From assembly GCA_005954745.1 (NCBI GenBank), contig CP040678.1, forward strand, positions 744,001-808,000: a DNA stretch of 64,000 nt, in the 5' to 3' direction. The notes below the pieces were generated by a model. It made no database searches. It had not been told where the DNA came from and saw nothing but the letters and a program-made list of their open reading frames with translations. The stretch comes from Halostella pelagica (GTDB lineage: Archaea; Halobacteriota; Halobacteria; Halobacteriales; Natronoarchaeaceae). This document shows positions 1-7,620 of this stretch, piece by piece (the first letter of the stretch is position 1; each line of letters opens with the position of its first letter). A program made the translations under genes and the position numbers.

Positions 1-23
1 TTTTGACTGCAAAACACTTATGT

Positions 24-37
24 TTAGATGTGTCTAA
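24..37. promoter_or_regulatory. Operator-like palindrome in the dtxR promoter
   Basis: TTAGA-TGTG-TCTAA is a perfect 5-bp inverted repeat just downstream of a TATA-like stretch (about 15-22) and just upstream of the ATG at 51. The layout resembles DtxR-family operators of the TTAGG...CCTAA kind. The inference is metal-dependent autoregulation. Confidence 0.45.
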
Positions 38-50
38 TCCTTGGTTGAGA

Positions 51-740
51 ATGTTGAGCGACGTGATGGAAGATTATCTGAAAGCGATCTACTACCTGGA
101 GCGGGACGAGGGCGCGCCCATCGGAACGTCGCGGCTCGCGGAGTATCTGGACGTTACCGCGCCCACTGTCACCAGCATGGTCGACAGTCTGGAGGAGCGC
201 GGACTGGTGGACCGCGAGAAGTACAAGGGCGTCGAACTGACGGCGGACGGCGAGACTGTCGCGGTGGAGGTTGTTCGCCATCACCGACTACTGGAGGCGT
301 ATCTCACCGAACACCTCGACTACGACTGGTCCGAGGTCCACGACGAGGCCGACGCGCTCGAACACCACATCAGCGAGGAGTTCGAGCGCCGGGTCGCGAA
401 CGCGCTCGGGGACCCGGAGGTCGACCCGCACGGCGATCCGATCCCGAGTCCGGATCTGACACCGCCCGACGAGGGAACCGGAACGCGCCTCGACGAACAC
501 GGCGAGAACGAACGGCTCAAAGTCGAACGCGTGAGCGACCGGGACGCCGACGAACTGGCCTACCTGCAGGACGCCGGCGTCGTCCCCGGAACGGTGCTCG
601 AAATCACCGATGTCGCGCCGTTCGGGATGGTGACCGTCGATGTCGATGGGGACGAACAGAGCCTCCCGGAGTCCGTCGCCCGTTCGATCCGCGTGTCGGT
701 TGCGACCGATAGCGACGAGTCGGTAGTCGAGGAAGCATGA
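51..740 (+). CDS. DtxR/MntR-family metal-dependent transcriptional regulator
   Basis: Probable metal-sensing repressor of 229 aa. An N-terminal winged helix (about residues 5-65, with LDVTAPTVTSMVDSLEERGLV) is followed by the helical metal-binding and dimerisation domain. A C-terminal FeoA/SH3-like domain (about residues 160-220) carries VVPGTVLEITDVAPFGMVTV. The open frame continues to the window edge, but the TATA-like stretch and palindrome at 15-37 place the start at ATG 51; ATG 66 is an alternative. It overlaps the next gene by 4 nt (ATGA). Because that partner looks like an Mn exporter, manganese is the favoured ligand, which is inference. A second, shorter DtxR protein lies at 22304. 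Confidence 0.85.
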   Translation: MLSDVMEDYLKAIYYLERDEGAPIGTSRLAEYLDVTAPTVTSMVDSLEERGLVDREKYKGVELTADGETVAVEVVRHHRLLEAYLTEHLDYDWSEVHDEADALEHHISEEFERRVANALGDPEVDPHGDPIPSPDLTPPDEGTGTRLDEHGENERLKVERVSDRDADELAYLQDAGVVPGTVLEITDVAPFGMVTVDVDGDEQSLPESVARSIRVSVATDSDESVVEEA

Positions 741-1381
741 CAAGTTGGATCGACGTGCTCGTCATCGCGTTCACGGCCCAACTGCTCGCGCTTCCGGGCG
801 AGAAGGGACAGTTCGTCATCGCCGGGCTTGCGACGAAGTACCGCCCCGTCATCGTCGTCGCGGGTGCCGCGTGTGCGTTTGCCGGATGGACCGTTCTTGA
901 GATAGCCCTGGGTCGGGCGCTTCAGGGGGCCCTCCCCGAAACGTACCTCGACATCGCCACCGCCGTCCTGTTCGTCCTGTTCGCGGGGATGCTTCTCTAC
1001 TCGATCCCCGAGACGGACGCTCCGATGGTCACCGACGGCGGCCTGCTAACTGATATCGACGTCGCTGGCGACGGTCGGGCCGCCGGGTTCGTTCCGTCCT
1101 TTTCTGTGATGGCGCTCGGCGAGTTCGGCGACAAGACCCAACTGATAACTATCGGCCTCGCCGCGCAGTACGCCGCCGGGTCGGCTATCTGGGCGGGCGA
1201 GATGCTGGCTATCGTCCCCGTGAGCATGGTCAACGCCTACTGCTTCCACCGCTTCGCTCACGCGTTGGAGGAGTACAACGTCAAGCGGTATCTCTACCTG
1301 CTCTCCGCGGTCGTCTTCCTGGCTTTCGCCGCCGACATCACCGCGGACCTGACGTTCGGCGTCTCCGTGCTTCCGCTGTAG
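737..1381 (+). CDS. GDT1/TMEM165 (UPF0016) family cation transporter, probable Mn2+ exporter
   Basis: Membrane protein of 214 aa with about six helices arranged as two homologous halves. The family is known to move Mn2+ or Ca2+ using a pair of E-x-G-D-(K/R)-(T/S) motifs. The second copy is intact (E129-F-G-D-K-T134). The first is degenerate: at residues 19-24 the chain reads L-P-G-E-K-G, so the leading Glu and the Asp of the motif are replaced. Translational coupling to the DtxR-type regulator (4-nt overlap) supports a metal-homeostasis role. The substrate is inferred from family and context. Confidence 0.75.
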   Translation: MTSWIDVLVIAFTAQLLALPGEKGQFVIAGLATKYRPVIVVAGAACAFAGWTVLEIALGRALQGALPETYLDIATAVLFVLFAGMLLYSIPETDAPMVTDGGLLTDIDVAGDGRAAGFVPSFSVMALGEFGDKTQLITIGLAAQYAAGSAIWAGEMLAIVPVSMVNAYCFHRFAHALEEYNVKRYLYLLSAVVFLAFAADITADLTFGVSVLPL

Positions 1382-1450
1382 GCTCCCGTGCGGACGAAGC
1401 GGCGACTCCGGCCGCTGTCGGACGGTTTTTCACGGCTCACTGGGGTATGT

Positions 1451-2128
1451 ATGGGTATGTCGATGCTGACGTCTTCCGTCGCCGGAGTCGTCTTCGGAGT
1501 CGCCCTCGCCGCTCCGCCGGGCCCCATGAACGCGATTATCGCCGAAGAGAGCGTTCTGCGGGGATGGCGGTCGGGGTTCTGGGCCGGACTCGGCGCGATG
1601 ACGGCGGACGCGGTCTTCTTTGTGCTTGCGCTGTTCGGGGTCGTCGCCGCCGTCGAGCGCCTTCCGACGCTCCGAGCGGTGATGGTCGGCATCGGCGGAC
1701 TGTTGATGCTCTACTTCGCCTACGGCGCGTTTACGGAGGCGTCGGGCGGGTTCACCGGTGACGCGGCAGAGACGGACAAGGGGTTCCGCAAGGCGTTCGT
1801 ACTGGCGCTGACGAACCCGTACCAGATCGTCTTCTGGCTGACGATCGGCGTCGGCCTGTTAGAACCCGGAACGCTCGACGTGTTCGCTCCGGTGCCGTAC
1901 GTCGGCGAGGCGCTCGCAGGAACGTTCGTCGTCGAAACGGGATCGCCGGCGCTTCTGGTCGGATTCTTCGGCGGGATCGTGCTCTGGGTCGTGGGATTCC
2001 CTGCGGCGCTCGTGAGCGCCGGACGACGGACCGACGCGTTCGCGCCCGCCGTGGCGTACGTGAGCGCCGCCGTGCTGGCCGGGTTCGGCGTCGTCTTCCT
2101 GTCGGATGCCGCCGGAACGCTGCTTTAA
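1451..2128 (+). CDS. LysE/RhtB-family amino-acid exporter
   Basis: Hydrophobic protein of about 225 aa with roughly six transmembrane helices. The N-terminal A-A-P-P-G-P-M motif, followed by a helix and the small-residue-rich LRGWRSGFWAGLGAMTAD region, is typical of LysE translocators, which export amino acids or related small molecules. Two ATGs (1451 and 1457) are possible; an AT-rich box at about 1422-1432 fits either. The longer reading from 1388 has a non-hydrophobic head and is less likely. It converges with the HD gene, with 3' ends overlapping by 4 nt. Substrate unknown. Confidence 0.75.
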   Translation: MGMSMLTSSVAGVVFGVALAAPPGPMNAIIAEESVLRGWRSGFWAGLGAMTADAVFFVLALFGVVAAVERLPTLRAVMVGIGGLLMLYFAYGAFTEASGGFTGDAAETDKGFRKAFVLALTNPYQIVFWLTIGVGLLEPGTLDVFAPVPYVGEALAGTFVVETGSPALLVGFFGGIVLWVVGFPAALVSAGRRTDAFAPAVAYVSAAVLAGFGVVFLSDAAGTLL

Positions 2129-2808
2129 AACGCCGGTTCGTCTATCGCGGACACTTCGTCCGAGAGCCACTCCCGGAACCATTTGACGCGCTTGAGTCGG
2201 CGGTAGGCGATGCTCTCGGCCGTGTCGGTCTGGACGCGGTCGGCGGCGTCCCGACCGCGTTCGAGGACGCGTTCGACCATCTCGGCGGCGTCCATGTGGG
2301 TCCGTGCCTCGTACCCCATCCGCAGCAACATCAGCGCGGTCCCGTTCGCGCCGACCTTGTCGAGCAGGTCGGCCTCGACGAGACACTGCGTCTCTAACGG
2401 CAGGTCCGAGAGGTCGCCCTGATAGGAGTGTTCGGCGACGGAGTTACACACGGCGTCGACGAACGACTGCGGGTAGTCTCCGCGGGACTGCAGATACTCG
2501 CGGGCGACGCGGGCACCTTCCTCGGCGTGGATGTCCTGTTCGGCGTCCAGTTTGGCGACGTCGTGAAACAGTGCGGCGACGCGAGTGACGTCGACGTCTG
2601 CCCCTTCGGCCCGTGCGATCTCCTCCGCGAGTTCGACGACGTTCAGGATGTGGTTGTGGCGGTAGTCTGCGGAGTGCCAGGGATACCATCGCATCCGTCC
2701 CCCCTCGTCCTCGTTTTCGACACTGGCCGAGAGATACTCGAAGACAAAGGCGGCCATCCGGTCGAGTTCCTCGTCGGTAACGCGGGACTCCTTTATCTCA
2801 ACCCCCAC
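2125..2808 (-). CDS. HD-domain phosphohydrolase
   Basis: Cytosolic protein of 227 aa with an HD domain. A metal-binding His sits in RHNHILNVVELA, the paired His-Asp in LFHDVAK, and a later Asp in VEADLLDKVGANG. The family hydrolyses phosphate esters such as nucleotides. The C-terminal 70 residues are helical and charged. The start is a GTG at 2808; no clean TATA fixes it, and an internal ATG at 2757 is possible. It is transcribed away from alaX. Substrate cannot be told from sequence. Confidence 0.7.
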   Translation of the reverse strand: MGVEIKESRVTDEELDRMAAFVFEYLSASVENEDEGGRMRWYPWHSADYRHNHILNVVELAEEIARAEGADVDVTRVAALFHDVAKLDAEQDIHAEEGARVAREYLQSRGDYPQSFVDAVCNSVAEHSYQGDLSDLPLETQCLVEADLLDKVGANGTALMLLRMGYEARTHMDAAEMVERVLERGRDAADRVQTDTAESIAYRRLKRVKWFREWLSDEVSAIDEPAF

Positions 2809-2923
2809 GATACCACCCCCATAGCGTAGATCCGTTACTCATTGGTGTGTATACAAACGTTTGTTCGACTCTTTAGCGTTACGACACCTCGAATGATACT
2901 GTCTGCCGTCCCTGTTTCGACTA

Positions 2924-2952
2924 GGACGGCCCCGCAATTTTCGGGGCCGTCC
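2924..2952. repeat. Perfect 11-bp GC-rich hairpin between divergent genes
   Basis: GGACGGCCCCG and CGGGGCCGTCC flank a 7-nt AT-rich loop, CAATTTT. It lies between the divergent HD gene and alaX, upstream of both starts, so it is not an obvious terminator of either. It could be an operator, a processed small RNA or a relic palindrome. Confidence 0.6.
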
Positions 2953-2985
2953 CCACGAAACGCTTCGCTGACAACCGCACGTCAG

Positions 2986-2993
2986 TGTATAAG
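2986..2993 (+). promoter_or_regulatory. TATA box of alaX
   Basis: TGTATAAG is centred about 28 nt upstream of GTG 3018. An upstream in-frame GTG at 2985 lies inside this box and so cannot be the start. The implied transcript is leaderless. Confidence 0.55.
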
Positions 2994-3017
2994 TACCGTC
3001 GAATCCTGGCATCGGAC

Positions 3018-3725
3018 GTGACCGAACCGCTCTATCTCGATCTATCGGACAAGTGCGAGTTCGAGGCGACCGTCGAGCGCGTCGCCGACGACAGCATCGT
3101 CCTCGACAGGACGCTGTTCTATCCGGAAGGCGGCGGACAACCTCCTGACGAGGGGACGCTCTCCGCCGACGGCCGGACGTGGCGCGTGACGGATGTCCAG
3201 AAGCGAGACACTATTTATCACGCCGTCGACGGGGATCCGCCGGCAGCGGGGACAGCTGTCTCCGGCGAACTCGATTGGGACCGCCGCCGGGCGCACATGC
3301 GCTATCACACCGCCCAGCACCTCCTCTCGGCGCTGTTGCTGGTTGAGTACGACGCGGAGACGACAGGTAATCAGCTGTACGCCGACCGGGCCAGGATCGA
3401 CTGCGCGTACGACCGCTTCACAGAGACGGATCTCGCGGACATCACGGCGCGGATGAACGAACTGATCGAGCGGTCCATTCCGGTCGAGTGGTACGGACTG
3501 GACAGGGATGTAGCAGAGGAACGCCTCGACCCTGACCGCACCCGGATCCACCTGCTGCCCGACAGCATCACCGAGGTCCGGATCGTGGAGATAGGGGAGT
3601 ACGACCGCACCGCCTGTGCCGGCACTCACGTCTCGAACACCGCCGAGATCGGTCGGTTCGAGGCGACGGGTCGGGAGACGAAGGGACCAGAGGAGGAACG
3701 GCTCTCGTTCGCCCTGTCGTCGTAG
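3018..3725 (+). CDS. alaX: AlaX-type alanyl-tRNA editing protein
   Basis: Free-standing trans-editing enzyme of 235 aa that hydrolyses mischarged Ser-tRNA(Ala) or Gly-tRNA(Ala). The zinc site of the AlaRS editing domain is visible: H97-T-A-Q-H101 and C200-A-G-T-H204. An N-terminal AlaRS-like beta-barrel with FYPEGGGQPPDEG lies at about residues 35-50, which makes it an AlaX-M-type length. GTG 3018 is preferred over the longer reading because a TATA box overlaps the upstream start. It stands alone in its transcription unit. Confidence 0.88.
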   Translation: MTEPLYLDLSDKCEFEATVERVADDSIVLDRTLFYPEGGGQPPDEGTLSADGRTWRVTDVQKRDTIYHAVDGDPPAAGTAVSGELDWDRRRAHMRYHTAQHLLSALLLVEYDAETTGNQLYADRARIDCAYDRFTETDLADITARMNELIERSIPVEWYGLDRDVAEERLDPDRTRIHLLPDSITEVRIVEIGEYDRTACAGTHVSNTAEIGRFEATGRETKGPEEERLSFALSS

Positions 3726-3790
3726 TTCCTCCCGCCCGCCGACCGCGAACCGCCACAGCGTTTTCCCCGCGGCCGGCCGAACCGTCACGC

Positions 3791-4822
3791 ATGAACGTGC
3801 GACAGGTCATCCCGCGCGACGCCATCCCGAGCGTGGACGACCCCGAGTTCGTCGACGAGTACGACGGTGATCCGGACGACCAGGTCGTCGCGCTTACGGA
3901 CGCGACACCGCCGAAGGCCTATCCGGTACGGTACCTGCACTATCACGAGATAGTCAACGACGTGATCGCGACGCCCGAGGGCGACCGCCCCGTCGCCGTC
4001 ACCTGGTGTCCGCTCTGCGGTAGCGCCGTCGTCTACGACCGCGAGGTCGGCAGGGGGACCTCTGTCGACTCCCCGATGGGATCGGACGGCGGATCGAAAG
4101 TCTCGACTTTCGGAGTCTCGGGAAAACTGGCCGACGACGACCTGGTGATGTACGACCGCGAAACCGAAAGCGAGTGGAAGCAGTCGAGCGGCGAGGCCAT
4201 CGCGGGCGTTCTGGCGGGGGAGAGCCTGCGGGTTCTCCCGGCCGCGATGACGACCTGGGAGCGGTTTCGCGATTCGAACCCGGACGGCGTCGTTCTGGCG
4301 CCCCCCGGCGGCGAGAGCGAGGCCAGCGGCGAGGGTTCCGACCCCGAACCGATCAAGTACGACCAGGCTCCGTACGAGTCGTACTTCGAGACTGAGGGGT
4401 TCGGTCTGGCGGCACACCGTGGTGGCGACGGAGAGCGTGAGTGGGATCATCCGAACCTCGACCCGAAGGACGTCGTCCTCGGAATCGAACGCGGCGGCGA
4501 CGCCCTCGGCGTTCCCCGTCGCCGCGTCGAGGAGGCCGGCGGCGTCGTCCACGTCGCGGTCGGTGGGACGGAGATAGCGGTCTTCTCGACGGCCGATGGC
4601 ATCCACGCGTTCGAGACGGGTCTGCAGTTCGACCCCGTCGACACCGACTCCGCGGACGAAGAGCGGTTTTACGCGGACGGCACGCGCTGGTCCGGAGCGA
4701 CCGGGGAGAGCCGGGACGGTCGGTCGCTGGACAGGGCCCCGACGCGCCGCCTGTTCGCGTTCGCATGGCGCGACGACCACGGGGACGCGTTTTTCGGGTC
4801 AGATGACCGCGACGCGTCGTAG
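3791..4822 (+). CDS. DUF3179 domain-containing protein
   Basis: Protein of 343 aa matching the DUF3179 family from memory. Hallmarks are YPVRYLHYHEIVND, the paired-Cys segment TWCPLCGSAVVYDR, then FGVSGKL and MYDRETESEWKQ. The enzymatic role of the family is not established. There is no signal peptide, so it is probably cytoplasmic here. The C-terminal half (about residues 220-340) is a variable beta-rich region. The gene is monocistronic and is followed by the tRNA-like element. Confidence 0.8.
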   Translation: MNVRQVIPRDAIPSVDDPEFVDEYDGDPDDQVVALTDATPPKAYPVRYLHYHEIVNDVIATPEGDRPVAVTWCPLCGSAVVYDREVGRGTSVDSPMGSDGGSKVSTFGVSGKLADDDLVMYDRETESEWKQSSGEAIAGVLAGESLRVLPAAMTTWERFRDSNPDGVVLAPPGGESEASGEGSDPEPIKYDQAPYESYFETEGFGLAAHRGGDGEREWDHPNLDPKDVVLGIERGGDALGVPRRRVEEAGGVVHVAVGGTEIAVFSTADGIHAFETGLQFDPVDTDSADEERFYADGTRWSGATGESRDGRSLDRAPTRRLFAFAWRDDHGDAFFGSDDRDAS

Positions 4823-4849
4823 GCGCTGGCTTCCGGTGCCGTACACGGT

Positions 4850-4862
4850 GCATTACTAATGC
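4850..4862 (+). promoter_or_regulatory. AT-rich palindrome, possible promoter of the tRNA-like RNA
   Basis: GCATTA-C-TAATGC is centred 31 nt upstream of the first base of the tRNA-like element, close to the expected place of an archaeal TATA box. It is also a perfect palindrome. Nothing else starts nearby. Confidence 0.3.
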
Positions 4863-4886
4863 GATACCGCTTCTTGAACTGAGTGT

Positions 4887-4967
4887 GCCGTGGCTGGGTA
4901 CGTGCGAGAGCCCACCGGCTTTGCCGGCCCCGGGAACGGGTTGTAGGTTCGACTCCTACCCGCGGCG
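4887..4967 (+). tRNA. tRNA-shaped RNA of class II form with a three-nucleotide anticodon loop (non-decoding tRNA-like RNA or tRNA pseudogene)
   Basis: A cloverleaf can be drawn through 81 nt. The acceptor stem is GCCGTGG (4887-4893) with CCGCGGC (4960-4966), one G-U pair, and discriminator G4967. The D-like stem is GGGT/GCCC. A perfect 5-bp anticodon stem CCGGC/GCCGG (4915-4927) encloses only TTT. The variable arm is CCCG-GGAA-CGGG (4929-4940). The T arm is perfect, GTAGG-TTCGACT-CCTAC, and contains the consensus B box. Base 8 is C instead of U and the D loop lacks GG. The long variable arm and G73 resemble tRNA-Ser. With no 7-nt loop it cannot decode, so it is either a decayed tRNA or a non-decoding tRNA-like RNA. 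Confidence 0.5.
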
Positions 4968-5027
4968 TCGCTGTGACGGTCCGTTCGACTGAGCCGTAGC
5001 AGTCCTACCGGAACCGCTCACCAATCT

Positions 5028-5075
5028 CTGTTGTCACTCTAGTCGCCATGGCTGTTGTCACTCTAGTAACAACAG
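5028..5075. promoter_or_regulatory. Direct and inverted repeats upstream of the DUF7344-TrmB unit
   Basis: CTGTTGTCACTCTAGT occurs twice (5028-5043 and 5052-5067), 24 bp apart. The second copy also forms an inverted repeat, CTGTTGT (5052-5058) with ACAACAG (5069-5075). The TATA-like CTTAAAAG follows at about 5105-5112, 27-30 nt before ATG 5141, so the repeats sit in an activator-like position. Confidence 0.5.
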
Positions 5076-5140
5076 ATCTGTTCGGATCGTTCGAATGACA
5101 ATCAGCTTAAAAGAGGCCTGCCAGTACCCGATAGGTAGTG

Positions 5141-5524
5141 ATGGACCGCTTGCAGCGATTTAGCGGGACTGGAACCGTCCGAACTGATGGGGGTGATCGT
5201 TCGGTCGACGAGTTGAGCGAGGCGCTCGCTGACCCACGACGACGGATCGTCGTTAGCGCGCTTCTCGACGCCGACAGTTCTGTCCCTGTCGCAGATATCG
5301 TCGACCGGATCGCCGACGAGAAACAGAGGGATACTGACCGCGACGGTTCGCCGCCGGACCGCCAGCGGATCCGGACCTCGCTCGTACAGGTCCACATCCC
5401 GAAGCTCTTCAGGGCGAACGTCGCGAGTCACGACGACGACGCCGGGACAGTCGTCCCGAAACCGGCGTTGGACGACACGCGGGCGTTGTTGAAACCAGCT
5501 GATAGCTCTGGCGGGTCGGTATAA
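5141..5524 (+). CDS. Haloarchaeal winged-helix regulator (DUF7344 type)
   Basis: Protein of 127 aa. The central ALADPRRRIVVSALLDADSSVPVADIVDRI and the later SLVQVHIPKLFRANVASHD are the signature of the small haloarchaeal HTH family I know as DUF7344, probably DNA-binding. The ATG at 5141 is preferred because the TATA-like CTTAAAAG lies about 28 nt upstream. It precedes a TrmB gene by 24 nt in the same direction, so both likely form one unit. Its promoter carries the repeat cluster at 5028-5075. Relatives in this window are at 7698 and 40875. Confidence 0.65.
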   Translation: MDRLQRFSGTGTVRTDGGDRSVDELSEALADPRRRIVVSALLDADSSVPVADIVDRIADEKQRDTDRDGSPPDRQRIRTSLVQVHIPKLFRANVASHDDDAGTVVPKPALDDTRALLKPADSSGGSV

Positions 5525-5548
5525 CTGATTGTATGAGGGACTACTAGT

Positions 5549-6406
5549 ATGACATCCGACGATGACGCTGTCACGGCGCTCGAATCGGTTGGTTTGACCG
5601 AGTACGAGGCTCGCTGTTTCGTCGGGCTCTCTCGGATACGCAAGGGCACCGCCAAGGAGATAAGCCAACTCTCGGACGTGCCACGGTCGCGCGTGTACGA
5701 CGCCCTCGAACGCCTGCACGAACGCGGCCTGGTCGACGTCCAGCAGTCCGAACCGCGGGAGTACCAGGCGGTCGAAACTGAGACGGCCCTCTCCGTGTTC
5801 GACCGCGACTTTCGGACGACTCTGGACGAGGTCGACGAGGCGCTGGGCAACGTCGACACCGACCGTCGGCTGGAGAAACAAGGTGTCTGGGCAATCGCGA
5901 ATCGGGACCACGTGATCGACCGCACCGAGACCCTCCTCGACGACGCCGAGACGGAAGTGTATCTCCTCGTCGGTCACGAGGGGGGCGTCGACGAGGAAGT
6001 GTTCGACAGGATCGACGAACTCGCACGCAACGACGTCGATGTCCTCGTCGAGGTCCCGTCCGAGTCGGCCAAAAAACAGGTTCTGGACGTGATCCCGGCC
6101 GCGACGGTGTCCGTGTACGAGTCGCTCGACGTGATGCCACCCGAACAGGGGCACAAACCGAGCCACATCGTCATGGTCGACCGCAACGCGATCCTTCTGA
6201 GCGCCGCACGGGAGGGTGACCTGCCCGGCGTCATCGAACAGACGGGCATCTGGTGTCGCGGCGTCGACCACGGACTGCTGGTGTGGATCCGCGGTCTGTT
6301 GACCGCGAGGATCGACGACAGTGACGCGTTCGATTACCGCGGAGAGATCGGACTGACCTCCGACGAAGACGCGGCGAGAACCGAAGACGGATCCGACGGG
6401 GGCTGA
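5549..6406 (+). CDS. TrmB-family transcriptional regulator
   Basis: Regulator of 285 aa. The N-terminal winged helix reads ALESVGLTEYEARCFVGLSR then DVPRSRVYDALERLHERGLV (about residues 5-62). A coiled linker and the TrmB effector domain follow (about residues 110-265, with VWAIANRDHVIDRTETLLDDA). No canonical sugar-binding C-terminal domain of full-length TrmB is evident, so the ligand is open. It is closely similar in architecture and length to the TrmB at 46130. Co-transcription with the DUF7344 gene is likely. Confidence 0.82.
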   Translation: MTSDDDAVTALESVGLTEYEARCFVGLSRIRKGTAKEISQLSDVPRSRVYDALERLHERGLVDVQQSEPREYQAVETETALSVFDRDFRTTLDEVDEALGNVDTDRRLEKQGVWAIANRDHVIDRTETLLDDAETEVYLLVGHEGGVDEEVFDRIDELARNDVDVLVEVPSESAKKQVLDVIPAATVSVYESLDVMPPEQGHKPSHIVMVDRNAILLSAAREGDLPGVIEQTGIWCRGVDHGLLVWIRGLLTARIDDSDAFDYRGEIGLTSDEDAARTEDGSDGG

Positions 6407-6453
6407 CCGGCGACGCGGGTCACCGTACCGACGTGTCGTCCCGCCCCAGAGAC

Positions 6454-7176
6454 CTACAGCGAAACCGACGACAGGTCAGCGTCGACATCGTCGACGTGTT
6501 CGTTGAACGCCTCGACGAACCCGACGACGCCGTCGAGGTTCGCCCGGAGGTCCGCTGGCGACGGTGGGCCGTACTGCGAGAGTATGTAGATGCCGCCGTC
6601 GCCGCCAACGCGGAGGTACGAGGTTTCGGACCCGTCTCGCTTCAGTTTCCAGCGTTTCCCGTCGACTCGGGCGGTGAACTCGCCGTAGTCGCTCCCCTCG
6701 TACCGGTGGAGTTCACCGGCCATCGCGTTCGCTACCTCGCGGACCTGTGCGACGATCCTGTCGCGCTCGGCGGCGACTTCCTGAGTTGATTCCACCGCCG
6801 GGAACGACGCGGATACGTCGTCCAGAGTGCCCTCTAACGACCGTACGTACTCGTTCCACGCCGCGACGAACGCGTCGTAGTCCTCCATCGCCTCTGCGAG
6901 TTCGTCTGGATCCGGTGGCTGTTGTGTCGATACGACGTACGTCTCGCCGCCGGAACGGCCGGAAAAACGGAGGTATTGGAGGACGCCGGCCTCGTACTTG
7001 ATCGCCCACTCCCCGGCGTCGGTACTGAACGTTTCCGTTCCGTAGTCGTCGCCCCGAAGCAGTGCAAGTTCGCGTGCTATCTGGCCCGCGTGGTCGGTTA
7101 CACGCGCGACGACCTCGTCGCGTCGCTCTGCGGCCGTCTGGGCATCAGCCACGTCCGCGTCGGTTCCCTCAGTCAT
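6454..7176 (-). CDS. Uncharacterised haloarchaeal protein with an internal duplication
   Basis: Protein of 240 aa with no family I recognise. Two tandem units of about 105 residues can be aligned. Unit 1 (about 18-125) has RDEVVARVTDHAGQIARELALL, the GDDYGTETFSTDAGEWAIKYE core, YVVSTQQPPDPDELAEAM and FVAAWNEYV. Unit 2 (about 134-238) has RDRIVAQVREVANAMAGELHRY, GSDYGEFTARVDGKRWKLKRD, YILSQYGPPSPADLRANL and FVEAFNEHV. Each unit looks like helix, beta-meander, helix. There is no signal or membrane segment. It converges with the TrmB gene (47-bp gap). Confidence 0.65.
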   Translation of the reverse strand: MTEGTDADVADAQTAAERRDEVVARVTDHAGQIARELALLRGDDYGTETFSTDAGEWAIKYEAGVLQYLRFSGRSGGETYVVSTQQPPDPDELAEAMEDYDAFVAAWNEYVRSLEGTLDDVSASFPAVESTQEVAAERDRIVAQVREVANAMAGELHRYEGSDYGEFTARVDGKRWKLKRDGSETSYLRVGGDGGIYILSQYGPPSPADLRANLDGVVGFVEAFNEHVDDVDADLSSVSL

Positions 7177-7275
7177 CCGTTTCGAGGACGGGTGCTGCGG
7201 GGATAACTTCGTCGGACGGTTCGCTTTCGGGTCGTCGCGGGAACTCAGCAGTCGCTACCGACTTCCGTACGGAAG

Positions 7276-7551
7276 TCAGTCGGACGTCTGTCGCTTCTGC
7301 GACTGACTCCCGCTGGCGGTGTCGTACGGCACGTCCACGCGGACATCGCCCGCGCCGTCGACGGTGATACTGTACTGTTCGTACCTGAACTCGACGGTAG
7401 TCTCGTCCGGGTGAGAACTCCGGAGGAACGCGTCGAGCGCGTCGAGGTCGATGGCGTCGTAAAGCGGCGGTTCGAGATCTGTCGGGTCTACGTCTTCGAT
7501 GCTTGCGATCCGTTTCGCGATTTCGACTCCGACTGGCCCCTCGCTGTGCAT
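7276..7551 (-). CDS. Stand-alone HalOD1 output-domain protein
   Basis: Small protein of 91 aa resembling the haloarchaeal HalOD1 domain: RIASIEDVDPTDLEPPLYDAI, then DLDALDAFL, then the beta pair VEFRYEQYSITVDGAGDVRV. The function is unknown; the domain is often seen at the end of sensor proteins but here stands alone. The start at 7551 is supported by TTTATGTA (7574-7581, minus strand) 27 nt upstream. An operator-like inverted repeat (7600-7620) lies farther upstream and is nearly identical to one in the DUF7344 promoter at 8036. A second copy is at 45204. Confidence 0.65.
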   Translation of the reverse strand: MHSEGPVGVEIAKRIASIEDVDPTDLEPPLYDAIDLDALDAFLRSSHPDETTVEFRYEQYSITVDGAGDVRVDVPYDTASGSQSQKRQTSD

Positions 7552-7599
7552 AACACCTCTTCTGCCCGCCGATACATAAATCATGTTGGCCGTTTGATA

Positions 7600-7620
7600 T
7601 TCACCACCACAGAAGGTGAA
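7600..7620. promoter_or_regulatory. Operator-like inverted repeat upstream of the HalOD1 gene
   Basis: TTCACC-N9-GGTGAA lies 20 nt upstream of the HalOD1 TATA box, an activator-like position. Read in matching orientation it shares 18 of 21 bases with the element at 8036-8056. Confidence 0.55.
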
